DNA from: Sphingomonas sp. Leaf407 | GTDB taxonomy: Bacteria; Pseudomonadota; Alphaproteobacteria; Sphingomonadales; Sphingomonadaceae | Assembly: GCF_001425385.1 (NCBI RefSeq) | Contig: NZ_LMQO01000004.1 | Coordinates: forward strand, 124,001 to 188,000 | Length of the DNA stretch: 64,000 bases | Reading direction: 5' to 3' | Shown here: positions 52,681 to 61,972 of the stretch, piece by piece | Layout of the letters: the number at the start of each line of letters is the position of its first letter | Position numbering within the stretch: position 1 is the stretch's first letter | Position numbers and translations under genes: made by a program | The notes under the pieces: model-generated | The model's input: only the letters and a program-made list of their open reading frames with translations | What the model was told of the DNA's origin: nothing | The model's database searches: none

Positions 52681-53076
52681 CTAGGCTGCCGGGTCCATCC
52701 ATACCGGGCCGAAGCCATGGCCGTCGGGGTCCTCGAACGCGCGGCTGTACACAAGGCCCTCGTCCTCCGCGCCATGCACCTCGCGCCCGCCCGCCGCGAG
52801 CGCCGCCTGCATGATCGCATCGACCGCGTCCCGGCTGTCGAGGCCGAGCGCGATCAACACGCCGCTGACGGCATGGGCGTCGGCGATCGGCTTGTGCGCC
52901 AGCGTCGCGTAGAAATCGCGGTCGAGCAGCATGATCCGAACGGTATCGGTCCAGATCATTGCCGCGGCATGCGGCCCCGACAGCCGGTCGTCCCTCACCA
53001 TGCCGATCGCCTTATAAAAGGCGCTCGACCGGGCGACGTCGGCGACGGGCAGGCTGATGAAGAGCGACCTCGGCAT
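52681..53076 (-). CDS. VOC superfamily (glyoxalase/bleomycin-resistance-like) protein
   Basis: The 131-residue protein has the betaalphabetabetabeta module of the vicinal-oxygen-chelate fold: SLFISLPVADVARSSAFY at the N-terminus, AAMIWTDTVRIMLLDRDFY in the middle, and SRAFEDPDGHGFGPVWMDP at the end. This subgroup (YaeR/lactoylglutathione-lyase-like) often lacks known substrates. The gene is isolated and its start MPRSLF is preceded by GGGAGGAAG. Exact reaction unknown. Confidence 0.85.
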   Translation of the reverse strand: MPRSLFISLPVADVARSSAFYKAIGMVRDDRLSGPHAAAMIWTDTVRIMLLDRDFYATLAHKPIADAHAVSGVLIALGLDSRDAVDAIMQAALAAGGREVHGAEDEGLVYSRAFEDPDGHGFGPVWMDPAA

Positions 53077-53207
53077 ATGCTTCCTCCCACGGCAGGATCG
53101 TCGCGCAGCCATCGCCCCCGGACAAGCCACGAATCCCGCCTTGCCGCTTGCGCCCGCCGCACCTGCCCAGCACAGTCGCGCACCGACCGTATCAAGCAGG
53201 AACCGCC

Positions 53208-54203
53208 ATGCCACCGATCACCCGCCGCACCGCGATCGCCGGCCTCGCCGCCGGCGGCACCGCCGCCGCCCTTCCCGCCCAGCCGCGCGCGGCCACACCG
53301 TTCCGCATCGCCTCGACCTGGGACTTCGGGGTGGCGGCCAATGATGCGGCGGTCGCGCGCTTCCGCGCCGGCGGCACCCTGATCGACGCACTGGAAGCCG
53401 GCGCGAAAGTGCCCGAGGCGGACCTCGCCAATCATTCGGTTGGCAAGGGCGGCTATCCCGACCGCGACGGCATCGTCACGCTCGACGCGGTCATCATGGA
53501 CGATCGCGGCCATGTCGGCGCGGTCGCCGCACTGGAGGACATCGCCCATCCCATCTCGGTCGCGCGCGCGGTGATGGAGCGCACGCCGCACACCTTTCTG
53601 GTCGGCGACGGCGCACGCCGGTTCGCGCTGGAAAACGGCTTCAAACCTGAAAAACTACTGACGCCGGAGGCAGAGGCCGAATGGCGCAAATGGCTGCAAA
53701 CGTCGAAATACGCGCCACAGGCGAACAGCGAGAACCGCCGTACCCCACTGGGCGGGCCGCTCGACCATGACACGATCGGCATGATCGCCCGCGCCCCCGA
53801 CGGCGCGCTCGCCGGGGCCTGCACCACCTCGGGCATGGCGTTCAAGCTGCACGGCCGGGTCGGCGACAGCCCACAGGTCGGCAGCGGGTTGTTCGTCGAG
53901 GGCGGTGTGGGTGCGGCGACCGCGACCGGGCTGGGCGAGGAAGTCACCCGCATCGCCGGCACCGCGCGCGTCGTGTCGTCGATGCGCGCCGGCCTGTCCC
54001 CCGCCGCCGCCTGTCGCGAGGCGGTGGAGCATATCGCCCGGTTGCGTGGGGTAGCGCTCGACGGGGTGCAGGTCGGCTTCCTCGCGATGGACCGCGCCGG
54101 ACAGGTCGGCGCGTTCGCGCTGCTGCCGGGCTTCACCTATGCGGTGGCGGGCGACGACGCGCGCAGCACCGTCGTCAAATCGGCTAGCCTGCGCCCCGCC
54201 TAA
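53208..54203 (+). CDS. N4-(beta-N-acetylglucosaminyl)-L-asparaginase (glycosylasparaginase)
   Basis: This Ntn hydrolase cleaves GlcNAc-Asn, releasing GlcNAc and aspartate. The 331-residue precursor begins with a twin-arginine signal (ITRRTAIAGLAAGGTAAAL), so it is probably exported folded. The autoproteolytic site is HDTIGMIA with nucleophile Thr189, and the beta-subunit has TSGMAFKLHGRVGDSP and GSGLFVEGGVGAATATGLGEE. It abuts the EIIBC gene tail-to-tail with no gap. Being next to the GlcNAc operon it could supply the amino sugar from glycopeptides; this is contextual inference. Confidence 0.93.
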   Translation: MPPITRRTAIAGLAAGGTAAALPAQPRAATPFRIASTWDFGVAANDAAVARFRAGGTLIDALEAGAKVPEADLANHSVGKGGYPDRDGIVTLDAVIMDDRGHVGAVAALEDIAHPISVARAVMERTPHTFLVGDGARRFALENGFKPEKLLTPEAEAEWRKWLQTSKYAPQANSENRRTPLGGPLDHDTIGMIARAPDGALAGACTTSGMAFKLHGRVGDSPQVGSGLFVEGGVGAATATGLGEEVTRIAGTARVVSSMRAGLSPAAACREAVEHIARLRGVALDGVQVGFLAMDRAGQVGAFALLPGFTYAVAGDDARSTVVKSASLRPA

Positions 54204-55886
54204 TTACGGGAGCAAGTGGACGATGCCGGGCGCCACCTGCACCGCCGCGCGAACCCCCGGCACGCGCGCCAGCACGCCCACGTCGACCGGCTGGCGAAGC
54301 TCGACCCGGATGCGGCCGGCCAGCGTCGTCGCCTTCGCCACCGCCGCCGCGCCGCCCAGCGCCGCCAGCACGTCGGGGGCCAGCGTAACCGTCGATTCAG
54401 CGGCGGGGGCGACCGGCGCAGCCGCCACCGGCGAGGTGCCGGCGGCGTTGCCCGCCTCGCGGATTTCCTCGGCGACCTGATCGGCGACAGGGCCGACGAT
54501 CACCTGCACCGCGCGCGCCGACGGCCGCAGCACGCCCATCGCGCCCAGCGCCTTCAACGCCGGCTCGTCGACCAGCGCCTGATCGACGACCAGCAGCCGC
54601 AGCCGCGTGGTGCAGGCGCCGATGCTCGACAGATTGGCCATGCCGCCCAGCGCCGCCAGATAGGCCGCACCGCGCGGCGTCTCCACCCCGCCCGCCGCCG
54701 GTCCGGCGACCGGCGCGCCCGCATCGCGCCCCGGCGTCTTGAGATCGAAGCGGACGATGAAGAAGCGGAACACGCCGTAATAGAGCGCGAAATAGGCAAG
54801 GCCGACCGGAAGCAGCAGCAGCGGCTTCGTCGCCTTGCCATAGTTCAGCACGTAATCGAACAGCCCGGCCGAGAAGCCGAAACCGAGCTTCACCCCCAGC
54901 CAGTTCATCACCGCCATCGACAGCCCGGTCAGCACCGCATGGACCCCGTAGAGGACGGGGGCGAGGAACATGAACGAGAATTCGATCGGTTCGGTAACAC
55001 CGGTCAGGAAGCTGGTGAGCGCGAGGCTGAGCAGCATGCCGCCCACCGCCTTGCGCCGTTCGGGCAGTGCCGAGCGATACATCGCAAGGCACGCGGCGGG
55101 CAGACCGAACATCATGACGGGGAAGAACCCGGCCATGAACGCCCCCGCATTGGGATCGCCCGCGAAGAAGCGCCGCAGGTCGCCCGTCGTCCCCTCGAAA
55201 TCGCCCAGCACGAACCACGCGACGTTGTTCAGGATATGGTGCAGCCCGGTGACGAGCAGCAAGCGGTTGAGCAGCCCGAAGCCGAACAGCCCGAAGCTTC
55301 CCGACGCCACCAGCCCACGGCTGGTCAGGTCGAGCCCGGTGCTGATCCCGCCGAAGCTCAGCCCCACGATCGCGGCGATGGCGATGCCGGCCAGCCCGCT
55401 GACGATCGGCACGAAACGCCGCCCGCCGAAGAAGGCGAGATATTCGGGCACCTTGATCGTGGCGAACCGGTTGTAGAAGCTGCCGCCGATCAGGCCGGAG
55501 ACGATACCGATCGGCACGTCGAGCTTGGCGAACGCCTTGGCCTTCCACGCGGCGGACAGTGTCGCGGCGATGCCCTCCTCGAACCCCTTCGTCACCTCGG
55601 CCGGCACGGTCAGGAACACCGGACCACCGTTCTTGATGACCAGATAGCAGACCACCCCGGCAAGACACGCCGCGCCATTGCCGTCGCGGGCGATGCCGCA
55701 CGCCACGCCGATCGCGAACAACAGTCCCAGATTGGCGAACAGCGCATCGCCCGCCGCCGCCAGCAGGCCGATGTCGAGCAGGTCGGGCTGGCCCAGCCGC
55801 AGCAGCAGCCCGGCCACCGGCAACACCGCGATCGGCAGCATCAATGCCCGGCCGATCGGCTGGAGCAGTTCGATCATCGACCTCAT
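54204..55886 (-). CDS. nagE: PTS N-acetylglucosamine-specific EIIBC, with degenerate second EIIB-like domain
   Basis: The 560-residue permease has an EIIC membrane domain (residues 1-370, PIGRALMLPIAVLPVAGLLL at the start, GVTEPIEFSFMF near residue 300), followed by EIIB with phosphocysteine C425 in SSIGACTTRLRL. A further EIIB-like segment at the C-terminus (VLAALGGAAAVAKATTLAGRIRVEL) lacks the cysteine. It imports GlcNAc as GlcNAc-6-phosphate using phosphate from the EIIA-HPr-EI protein. Its ATG overlaps that gene's stop. This is the last gene of the nag operon. Confidence 0.94.
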   Translation of the reverse strand: MRSMIELLQPIGRALMLPIAVLPVAGLLLRLGQPDLLDIGLLAAAGDALFANLGLLFAIGVACGIARDGNGAACLAGVVCYLVIKNGGPVFLTVPAEVTKGFEEGIAATLSAAWKAKAFAKLDVPIGIVSGLIGGSFYNRFATIKVPEYLAFFGGRRFVPIVSGLAGIAIAAIVGLSFGGISTGLDLTSRGLVASGSFGLFGFGLLNRLLLVTGLHHILNNVAWFVLGDFEGTTGDLRRFFAGDPNAGAFMAGFFPVMMFGLPAACLAMYRSALPERRKAVGGMLLSLALTSFLTGVTEPIEFSFMFLAPVLYGVHAVLTGLSMAVMNWLGVKLGFGFSAGLFDYVLNYGKATKPLLLLPVGLAYFALYYGVFRFFIVRFDLKTPGRDAGAPVAGPAAGGVETPRGAAYLAALGGMANLSSIGACTTRLRLLVVDQALVDEPALKALGAMGVLRPSARAVQVIVGPVADQVAEEIREAGNAAGTSPVAAAPVAPAAESTVTLAPDVLAALGGAAAVAKATTLAGRIRVELRQPVDVGVLARVPGVRAAVQVAPGIVHLLP

Positions 55887-58390
55887 GCGGCTTGCTCCTT
55901 CAGGAAATCACGAACCATCGCGCGCACCTCGCCCGCCGATGCGGCGGCAAGGGCGCGGGTTGCCAGCGCGTGGCAGCGATCGATCGACAGGGTGCGCACC
56001 AGCGCCTTGAGTTCGGGAACGAAGCGCGGCGCCGCCGACAATTCGGTGATGCCGAGGCCAATCAGCAACGGCACCGCGAGGCCATCGGACGCAAGGCCGC
56101 CGCACACCCCGACCCAGCGGCCATGGCGCGCCGCGCCTTGCGCGGTGTGCGCGATCAACTGCAACACGGCGGGGTGCAGCCCGTCGATCCCGGCGGCGAC
56201 CGACGGATTGCCGCGATCCATCGCCAGCGCATATTGGGTCAGGTCGTTGGTGCCGATCGACAGGAAATCGGCATGGCCGGCAAGCGTCCCCGCCGTCACC
56301 GCCGCCGCCGGCGTCTCGACCATGATGCCGACCTCGACCCGTTCGGCGATGCCCATCTCGCCGCGCAACCGGTCGACGACCGCGCGGACCGCGACGATCT
56401 CGGCGACGCTCGCCACCATCGGGATCATGATCCGGCATTGCCCGACCGGCCGGACCGACAGAATGCCACGCAACTGCGCCTCGAGGATCTCGGGCATCGC
56501 CAGCGCGACGCGGATGCCGCGCAGCCCCAGCGCCGGATTCTCCTCCGGCGCGATCGGCAGATAGGGGGCGGGCTTGTCGCCACCGACGTCGAGCAGCCGC
56601 ACGATCAGCGGTCGCCCTTCGAGCACCCCGGCAATCTCGCCGTACAGCGCCGCCTGTTCGGTCGCATCGGGCGCGGTGTCACGTTCGAGGAACAGGAATT
56701 CGGTGCGCAGCAGCCCCGATCCTTCCGCGCCGTTCGCCACCGCGATCCGTGCGTCCTCGACCGAGCCGAGATTCGCGAACGCCTCGATCCGCACGCCGTC
56801 GGCGGTGCGGCACGTCTCGCCCGCCGCCGCCAGCGCCGCCGCCGCCGCATCGGCACGTCGCCCGGCGATGGCGCGCGCTTCCATCAGCACGGCTTCGGGC
56901 GGATCGACATGGACCACGCCGCCATCGGCATCGAGGATCAGCGTCGTTCCGTCCGCGACGTCCTGCAACGCCGCGCCGATCGCGACCAGCGCGGGCAGCC
57001 CCATCGTCCCGGCAAGGATCGCGACGTGCGAGGTCGGCCCGCCGCGCTCGATTGCCAGGGCGACGACCGTGGCGGGGTCGAGCGCCATCACCTGCGATGG
57101 CAGCAGATCGTCGGCGAGCAGGATCGTGCCCGGCGCGAACGCCAGCGCCGCTGTCTCCGCACCGGTCAGTTCGGCCAGCACCTGCCGTTCGAGGTCGAGC
57201 AGATCGTCGGCCCGCTCGGCCAGCCGGGAATCGCCCAGCCCTTTCAGCACCATCGCCTGTGCCCGCGTCGCGCCACGCCACGCATGGCCCGCATCCTGTC
57301 CGCCGACGATCCCGCGATCGGCTTCGGCGCGCAGGTCGTCGTCGTCCAGGAACGCGATATGCGCCGCGCGGATCGCCGCCCCCGCCCCGGTCCCCGGTGC
57401 CGCCGCCAGTCGCGCCCGCACCGCGCCCAATGCGCGTTCGAGCCGCTGCGCCTCCACCTCAATGCCCTGCCCGTCGACCGGCACCTCAATCTCGGCGACG
57501 CGCAGCCAGCGCGCGGTGCCGATCGCATAGCCCGCCGCTGCCAGCGTACCGCCAAGCTGCCCGGCGGGCAGGTCGCGCAATCGTGCCGGGGCGGGCGCGA
57601 TCGGTGCCGGCGGCGGTGCGTCGAGCGCCGTCGCCTCGCCCATGCCGCCCTCGATCAGCGCGACCAGCGCCGCGACCGCCTGCGCCGCGTCCGCGCCGCT
57701 CGCGCGGACCTCGATCACGTCGCCATGCCGGATGCCGAGGCCGAGCAGCCCGACCGCGCCGCGCGTCGTCGCCTGCGCGCCGTCCTTCGCCAGCCAGCTC
57801 GTCGCCGAAAAGCCCTTGGCGACATCGCCGATCCGCGCGGCGGGCCGGGCATGGATGCCATGCGCCATCGGCACGCGGACCTCGGCGGACACCCGTTCGC
57901 CGCCCGTCTCCGCCACCGCCTCGCGCGCCGCGACCGGCTCCAGCGTCAGCACCACGTCGCCGGGTTCCACCATCCGCCCGCCGCCGTGCGCGACGATGCG
58001 GAACGCATCGCCATTGGTGACGAGGATCGGGGTGACGACCGACGGCGCGGCGCACACGATCGCGTCGAGATCGAACTCGATCAGCACCTGCCCCTGTGTC
58101 ACCCGCTCACCCGGCGCGACGCGCGCGGTGAACGGCGCGCCGCCCAGTTGCACCGTGTCGATGCCGATGTGCATCAACAGCTCGACCCCGCCGGTCCCGC
58201 GCAGCGTGATCGCATGGCCGCCGGAATGGAGCGTCAGCACCTCGCCGTCGCACGGTGCATGCAGGCTGGTGCCGACGGGATCGATCGCGATGCCGTCGCC
58301 CAGCATGCGCCCGGCGAACACCGCATCGGGCACCTCGTCCAGCGAACAGGCCCAGCCCTTCAGGGGCGCGGTCAGGCGGATGGCGGTCAT
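55883..58390 (-). CDS. nagF: PTS EIIA-HPr-EI multiphosphoryl transfer protein
   Basis: The 835-residue fusion supplies phosphate for nagE. The EIIA-Glc-type domain (residues 1-150) has His74 in LLMHIGID and a partner His59. HPr (about 165-250) has GIHARPA near residue 180. EI (about 270-835) has the phosphorylated His455 in GGPTSHVAIL, FGTNDLTQYA-type GTNDLTQYALAMDRGNP, and GVCGGLASDG, where E. coli EI has CGE. The same triple fusion occurs in Pseudomonas NagF next to NagE. It follows nagA in the operon. Confidence 0.95.
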   Translation of the reverse strand: MTAIRLTAPLKGWACSLDEVPDAVFAGRMLGDGIAIDPVGTSLHAPCDGEVLTLHSGGHAITLRGTGGVELLMHIGIDTVQLGGAPFTARVAPGERVTQGQVLIEFDLDAIVCAAPSVVTPILVTNGDAFRIVAHGGGRMVEPGDVVLTLEPVAAREAVAETGGERVSAEVRVPMAHGIHARPAARIGDVAKGFSATSWLAKDGAQATTRGAVGLLGLGIRHGDVIEVRASGADAAQAVAALVALIEGGMGEATALDAPPPAPIAPAPARLRDLPAGQLGGTLAAAGYAIGTARWLRVAEIEVPVDGQGIEVEAQRLERALGAVRARLAAAPGTGAGAAIRAAHIAFLDDDDLRAEADRGIVGGQDAGHAWRGATRAQAMVLKGLGDSRLAERADDLLDLERQVLAELTGAETAALAFAPGTILLADDLLPSQVMALDPATVVALAIERGGPTSHVAILAGTMGLPALVAIGAALQDVADGTTLILDADGGVVHVDPPEAVLMEARAIAGRRADAAAAALAAAGETCRTADGVRIEAFANLGSVEDARIAVANGAEGSGLLRTEFLFLERDTAPDATEQAALYGEIAGVLEGRPLIVRLLDVGGDKPAPYLPIAPEENPALGLRGIRVALAMPEILEAQLRGILSVRPVGQCRIMIPMVASVAEIVAVRAVVDRLRGEMGIAERVEVGIMVETPAAAVTAGTLAGHADFLSIGTNDLTQYALAMDRGNPSVAAGIDGLHPAVLQLIAHTAQGAARHGRWVGVCGGLASDGLAVPLLIGLGITELSAAPRFVPELKALVRTLSIDRCHALATRALAAASAGEVRAMVRDFLKEQAA

Positions 58391-58466
58391 GGGCGGCCTC
58401 TTGCTTGGGTGGACCCACCCCCCGGTCGGTCGCTGCCCGTTGACGATGTTCCGGCGCTACCGCCGG

Positions 58467-59594
58467 TCAGAAGACGCGGACGCCACCGATCCAGGTGCCG
58501 CGCACGGTCAGGTCGGGCGCCAGCCAGACGAAATCGGCGTTGCCGCCGACAATCAGGCTGCCGATCCGGTGCGACAGGCGCAGGAACGCGGCGGGATTGG
58601 CCGATGCCATCGCCACCGCGTCGACCAGATCGACGCCCAGCGCATGGGTGTTGGCCACCGCCTGCGCCATGTCGAGGTCGCAGCCGGCCAGCGTCCCGTC
58701 GGGGCCGACGCACACGCCGTTCTCGACATGGATCGGCCAGCCGTTCAGCACGAATTCCTTGGTATCGGCCCCCACGGTCGGCATCGCGTCCGTCACCAGC
58801 ATGAACCGGTCGTGCGGCCGCGCCGCCAGCGCCACGCGGATCGCGGCGGGGTGGAGATGCGCGCCGTCGACGATCAGCCCGGCATAGACGCTCCGGTCCT
58901 CCAGCACCGCGCCGACGACGCCCGGATCGCGGTGCCGAAGCGGCGACATGGCATTGTAGAGGTGGGTGACGCCGCGCGCGCCTGCATCGATCGCGGCGCG
59001 CGCCTGTTCATAGGTCGCGTCGCTATGGCCGATGCTGACGATCACGCCGGCCGCGACCAGCCGCCCGATCGCCGCCGTGTCGTTGCGTTCGGGGGCCAGC
59101 GTCACCATCACCACGCCCTTGCGCGGACGGGTCAGCAACTCGATCGCCGCATCGTCCAGCGCGCGGAAATGCGCCGCATCGTGGATGCCCTTGCGCACCG
59201 GGTTCAGGAACGGTCCCTCGACATGGATGCCGACGACGCCGGGCACCCCCTGGTCGATCGCCGCATCCACCGCATCCAGCGCGGTCGCGACGACGTCAAG
59301 CCGGTCGCTGATGAGCGTGGGCAGAAACGCGGTGGTGCCATAGCGGGCATGCGCCGCGCCGATCGCGGCGATCCCCTCGACACTCGGCGTGTCGTTGAAC
59401 AACACGCCCCCGCCCCCGTTCACCTGCGTATCGACGAAACCGGGCACCAGCCAGCCGCCGCCCAGGTCGATCGTCTCGGCCGCGCCATCGACATGGAAGT
59501 CGGCGATCCGCCCGTCCTCGACCCGGAACGCGCACGATGCACCGTCGCAGCCTTCGGCGAGCACGCGCCCGCCGTGAAAAACGAAGCCGCTCAT
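58467..59594 (-). CDS. nagA: N-acetylglucosamine-6-phosphate deacetylase
   Basis: NagA removes the acetyl group from GlcNAc-6-P to give glucosamine-6-P. The 375-residue amidohydrolase shows LVPGFVDTQVNGGGGVLFND, GIHVEGPFLNPVRKGIHD, VSIGHSDATYEQA, GVTHLYNAMSPL, DGAHLHPAAIR, and the catalytic Asp in LVTDAMPTVG. ATG 59594 overlaps the stop of nagB-II. Located between nagB-II and the PTS genes, it is the second catabolic step after uptake. Confidence 0.97.
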   Translation of the reverse strand: MSGFVFHGGRVLAEGCDGASCAFRVEDGRIADFHVDGAAETIDLGGGWLVPGFVDTQVNGGGGVLFNDTPSVEGIAAIGAAHARYGTTAFLPTLISDRLDVVATALDAVDAAIDQGVPGVVGIHVEGPFLNPVRKGIHDAAHFRALDDAAIELLTRPRKGVVMVTLAPERNDTAAIGRLVAAGVIVSIGHSDATYEQARAAIDAGARGVTHLYNAMSPLRHRDPGVVGAVLEDRSVYAGLIVDGAHLHPAAIRVALAARPHDRFMLVTDAMPTVGADTKEFVLNGWPIHVENGVCVGPDGTLAGCDLDMAQAVANTHALGVDLVDAVAMASANPAAFLRLSHRIGSLIVGGNADFVWLAPDLTVRGTWIGGVRVF

Positions 59595-60652
59595 CGGGTT
59601 TCGGTCACTTTGCGCAGGTGCGGCGGCGCGTCGGGGTTGAGTCCCCGCCGCCGCGACACGGTTTCGATCATGCGATAGAAGCTCTGGATCATCAGGATCG
59701 GTTCGATCGCGGGATGGCTGCGCAATGCGGGCGGATGGCTGTCGTCGCTCGCCGCATCGGCCAGATGCACCGCAGCCCCCCGCCCGGCGAACTCCGCCGC
59801 CGCCGCGCGCACATCGTCGCCCGCCTCGTCCGACGTCGCGAAGCCCAGCAACGGGAATCCGTCGTCGATGATCGCCATCGGCCCGTGGCGCACCTCGGCG
59901 CTGCTGAACGCCTCGGCATGCAGCGCCGAGGTCTCCTTCATCTTGAGCGCCGCTTCCTGTGCGATGCCGAAGCTGTAGCCGCGCCCGATCACGAACAGGT
60001 TGCGCGCCGCCACCAGCGTATCGACCACCGCACTCCAGTCGAGCGCGAACGCCTGCTCCAGTTGCGCCGGCGCTGCATCCAGCGCGTCGAGCAGCGCCCG
60101 GTCCTCGCTCCAATGCGCGGCGACCGCCGCCAGCCCGGCGAGCGAGGCGATGAACGACTTGGTCGCCGCGACCGACGTTTCCGCACCGGCCGACAGCGGC
60201 AGCACGACATCGGCCAGCGCAGCGAGCGGCGCGTCCTCTACGTTTACCAGCGCCACGACCCGCGCGCCGGCGGCCTTGTAGCTCTCGACGGTGCGCAGCA
60301 GGTCGGGGCTGCGGCCCGATTGCGACACCGCGATCACCAGCGCGTTCATCCGCTCCATCCGCGTCGCATAGACCGACGCGACCGACGGCGCGGCGCTGGC
60401 GACCGGCACGCCGCACAGCGTCTCGATCAGATATTTGCCATAGGTCGCGGCATGGTCCGACGATCCGCGCGCGCAGGTGACGACCAGCGCCGGCGGATCG
60501 GCGCGCAACTGCGCGCCCAGATCGGCCAATGCCTGCGCGTTGCGCGCCAGGAAGCGGGCGACCGCCTGCCCCCCCTCGGCCGCCTCGCGGTGCATCGCGG
60601 TCGGTTCATGGGCAGCGGTCTGGGCCGGGTCGGCCGACAGGATGGACGTCAT
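59591..60652 (-). CDS. nagB-II: SIS-domain glucosamine-6-phosphate deaminase (NagB-II)
   Basis: The 353-residue protein has two SIS domains: LVVTCARGSSDHAATYGKY, VIAVSQSGRSPDLLRTV, SVAATKSFIASL, and later FVIGRGYSFGIAQEAALKMKETSALHAEAFSSAEVRHGP, here named in part. It lacks the glutaminase domain of GlmS. In Shewanella and other proteobacteria this family replaces NagB to convert GlcN-6-P to fructose-6-P and ammonia. Its stop overlaps the nagA ATG. It is the gene after the GntR regulator. Confidence 0.93.
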   Translation of the reverse strand: MTSILSADPAQTAAHEPTAMHREAAEGGQAVARFLARNAQALADLGAQLRADPPALVVTCARGSSDHAATYGKYLIETLCGVPVASAAPSVASVYATRMERMNALVIAVSQSGRSPDLLRTVESYKAAGARVVALVNVEDAPLAALADVVLPLSAGAETSVAATKSFIASLAGLAAVAAHWSEDRALLDALDAAPAQLEQAFALDWSAVVDTLVAARNLFVIGRGYSFGIAQEAALKMKETSALHAEAFSSAEVRHGPMAIIDDGFPLLGFATSDEAGDDVRAAAAEFAGRGAAVHLADAASDDSHPPALRSHPAIEPILMIQSFYRMIETVSRRRGLNPDAPPHLRKVTETR

Positions 60653-60687
60653 ATACCCCCTCGATGCACCGACCCGGACTGCCCGGA

Positions 60688-61425
60688 TCAGCTCGCGTTC
60701 AGTTCGGCGACCACGTCATAGGCGTCGCCACGATAATAGGACTGGGTGAATTCGACCGTGTCGCCATCGGCCAGAAAGCCGCGACGTTCGATGAACAGCC
60801 CGGCATGGCCGGTCTCGACGCCCAGCCGCCGCGCCTGTTCGGCGGGAAAGGCCATCGCGCGCAGCCGTTGCAGCGCGCGCACCGGCCGGCATCCCGCCGC
60901 CTCCAGCGCGGCATAGAGCGAATCGCCCACCGCATCGACCGAGGGCAGGCAATGCCCCGCGATCGTCGCATATTCGACCGCCATCGGCACGTCGTCGGCA
61001 TAGCGCATCCGCTGGAAACGATAGACCGGCGTGCCGGGCGACAGGCCGAGCGACATCGATTCCTCGGGCGTCACCAGCCCCGCCGACTTCGATACCCATT
61101 CGCTGGCGGGCACGCGCCCGCGCGCCATCATGTCCTCCGAAAAGGACGACAGCTTGGAAAAACTCTTCTCGACCCGCGCCGCGACGAAGGTGCCCGCCCC
61201 GCGCCGCCGCACGACCAGCCCTTCGTTGGCCAGCCCCTCGATCGCCTTGCGCACGGTGATGCGCGACACGTCATATTCGGCGGCCAGCTCGCGTTCGGGC
61301 GGGATCACATCGTCCTGCACCAGCACCTTTCGTTCGATCGCGGTACGAACCAGTTGCTGGAGCTGAACATAGAGCGGGGCATGCGCGTCATCGCGCAGCC
61401 GCCCCACCCGCTCATAGAAACTCAT
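60688..61425 (-). CDS. GntR-family regulator with UTRA domain (NagQ/NagR-type)
   Basis: The 245-residue regulator has an N-terminal winged HTH (PLYVQLQQLVRTAIERK, PPERELAAEYDVSRITVRKA, GLVVRRRGAGTFV) and a C-terminal UTRA effector domain (LSSFSEDMMARGRVPASEW and later MAVEYATIAG). HutC-type regulators of this kind respond to GlcN-6-P or GlcNAc-6-P in nag operons of Bacillus and Pseudomonas. ATG 61425 is used; the frame continues upstream. It begins the nag operon (gap to nagB-II 35 bases) and lies in the divergent region with the TonB receptor. Confidence 0.93.
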   Translation of the reverse strand: MSFYERVGRLRDDAHAPLYVQLQQLVRTAIERKVLVQDDVIPPERELAAEYDVSRITVRKAIEGLANEGLVVRRRGAGTFVAARVEKSFSKLSSFSEDMMARGRVPASEWVSKSAGLVTPEESMSLGLSPGTPVYRFQRMRYADDVPMAVEYATIAGHCLPSVDAVGDSLYAALEAAGCRPVRALQRLRAMAFPAEQARRLGVETGHAGLFIERRGFLADGDTVEFTQSYYRGDAYDVVAELNAS

Positions 61426-61972
61426 GCCGACGCCCTTCGAAACCATCTGCCGCGCAGCGTAGGGGGTGGCTTGGATATTCACAACCGATACGCATAGGTA
61501 TGTTTTTGGTATTGGGCAATTCGGTTTTTTGGCCTGTTTCGTCCGTGCGGCATCCTGTCGCGACTGTCCGGCGTCGACGCTCCGCCCGACATGACACCGC
61601 TCCCCCGACCATGCCGCCTCATACCAATGGATCAGAACACCGCCGTCCACACGTTTCCGGCGCATTTCACCCCCAGCGCCCGTCATCGGCCCGTTGAAAT
61701 TTCGCTGCGCCAATGCGGTACTTACGGCACGAAAACCAAACTCCGCCGCGTCGATCACGAACAAATTTCTCACCAGTGATGTAGGTTTTCATTTTTATGT
61801 AGATTTTATGATCTAAATTGGTCACACTCCGATCGACCAAAAAGAGCCGACATGGGACCAATATGGGACCAATGCTCGGCCAATTGTCGTGTTGCGCAAG
61901 CGTTGCCGCATCGTCGCGGCCATTCGGGGGGGCGCATTCCCGCGCCCGGACATTGCAAAGGGGATCGGGTCC
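61426..61972. promoter_or_regulatory. Divergent regulatory region between nag operon and TonB receptor
   Basis: This 547-base gap holds no convincing gene. On the minus strand TTGCCC (61519-61514) and TATGCG (61496-61491), 17 bases apart, look like a promoter for the nag operon; direct GGTAT repeats (61497 and 61508, 11 bases apart) lie inside its spacer and AACCGA/TCGGTT arms (61483, 61521) flank it. Nearer the receptor, TTGGTC-N11-GACCAA (61818-61840) and a perfect tandem of ATGGGACCAAT (61852-61862, 61863-61873) resemble half-sites of GntR/NagR-type operators. AT content is high at 61770-61820. Confidence 0.5.
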
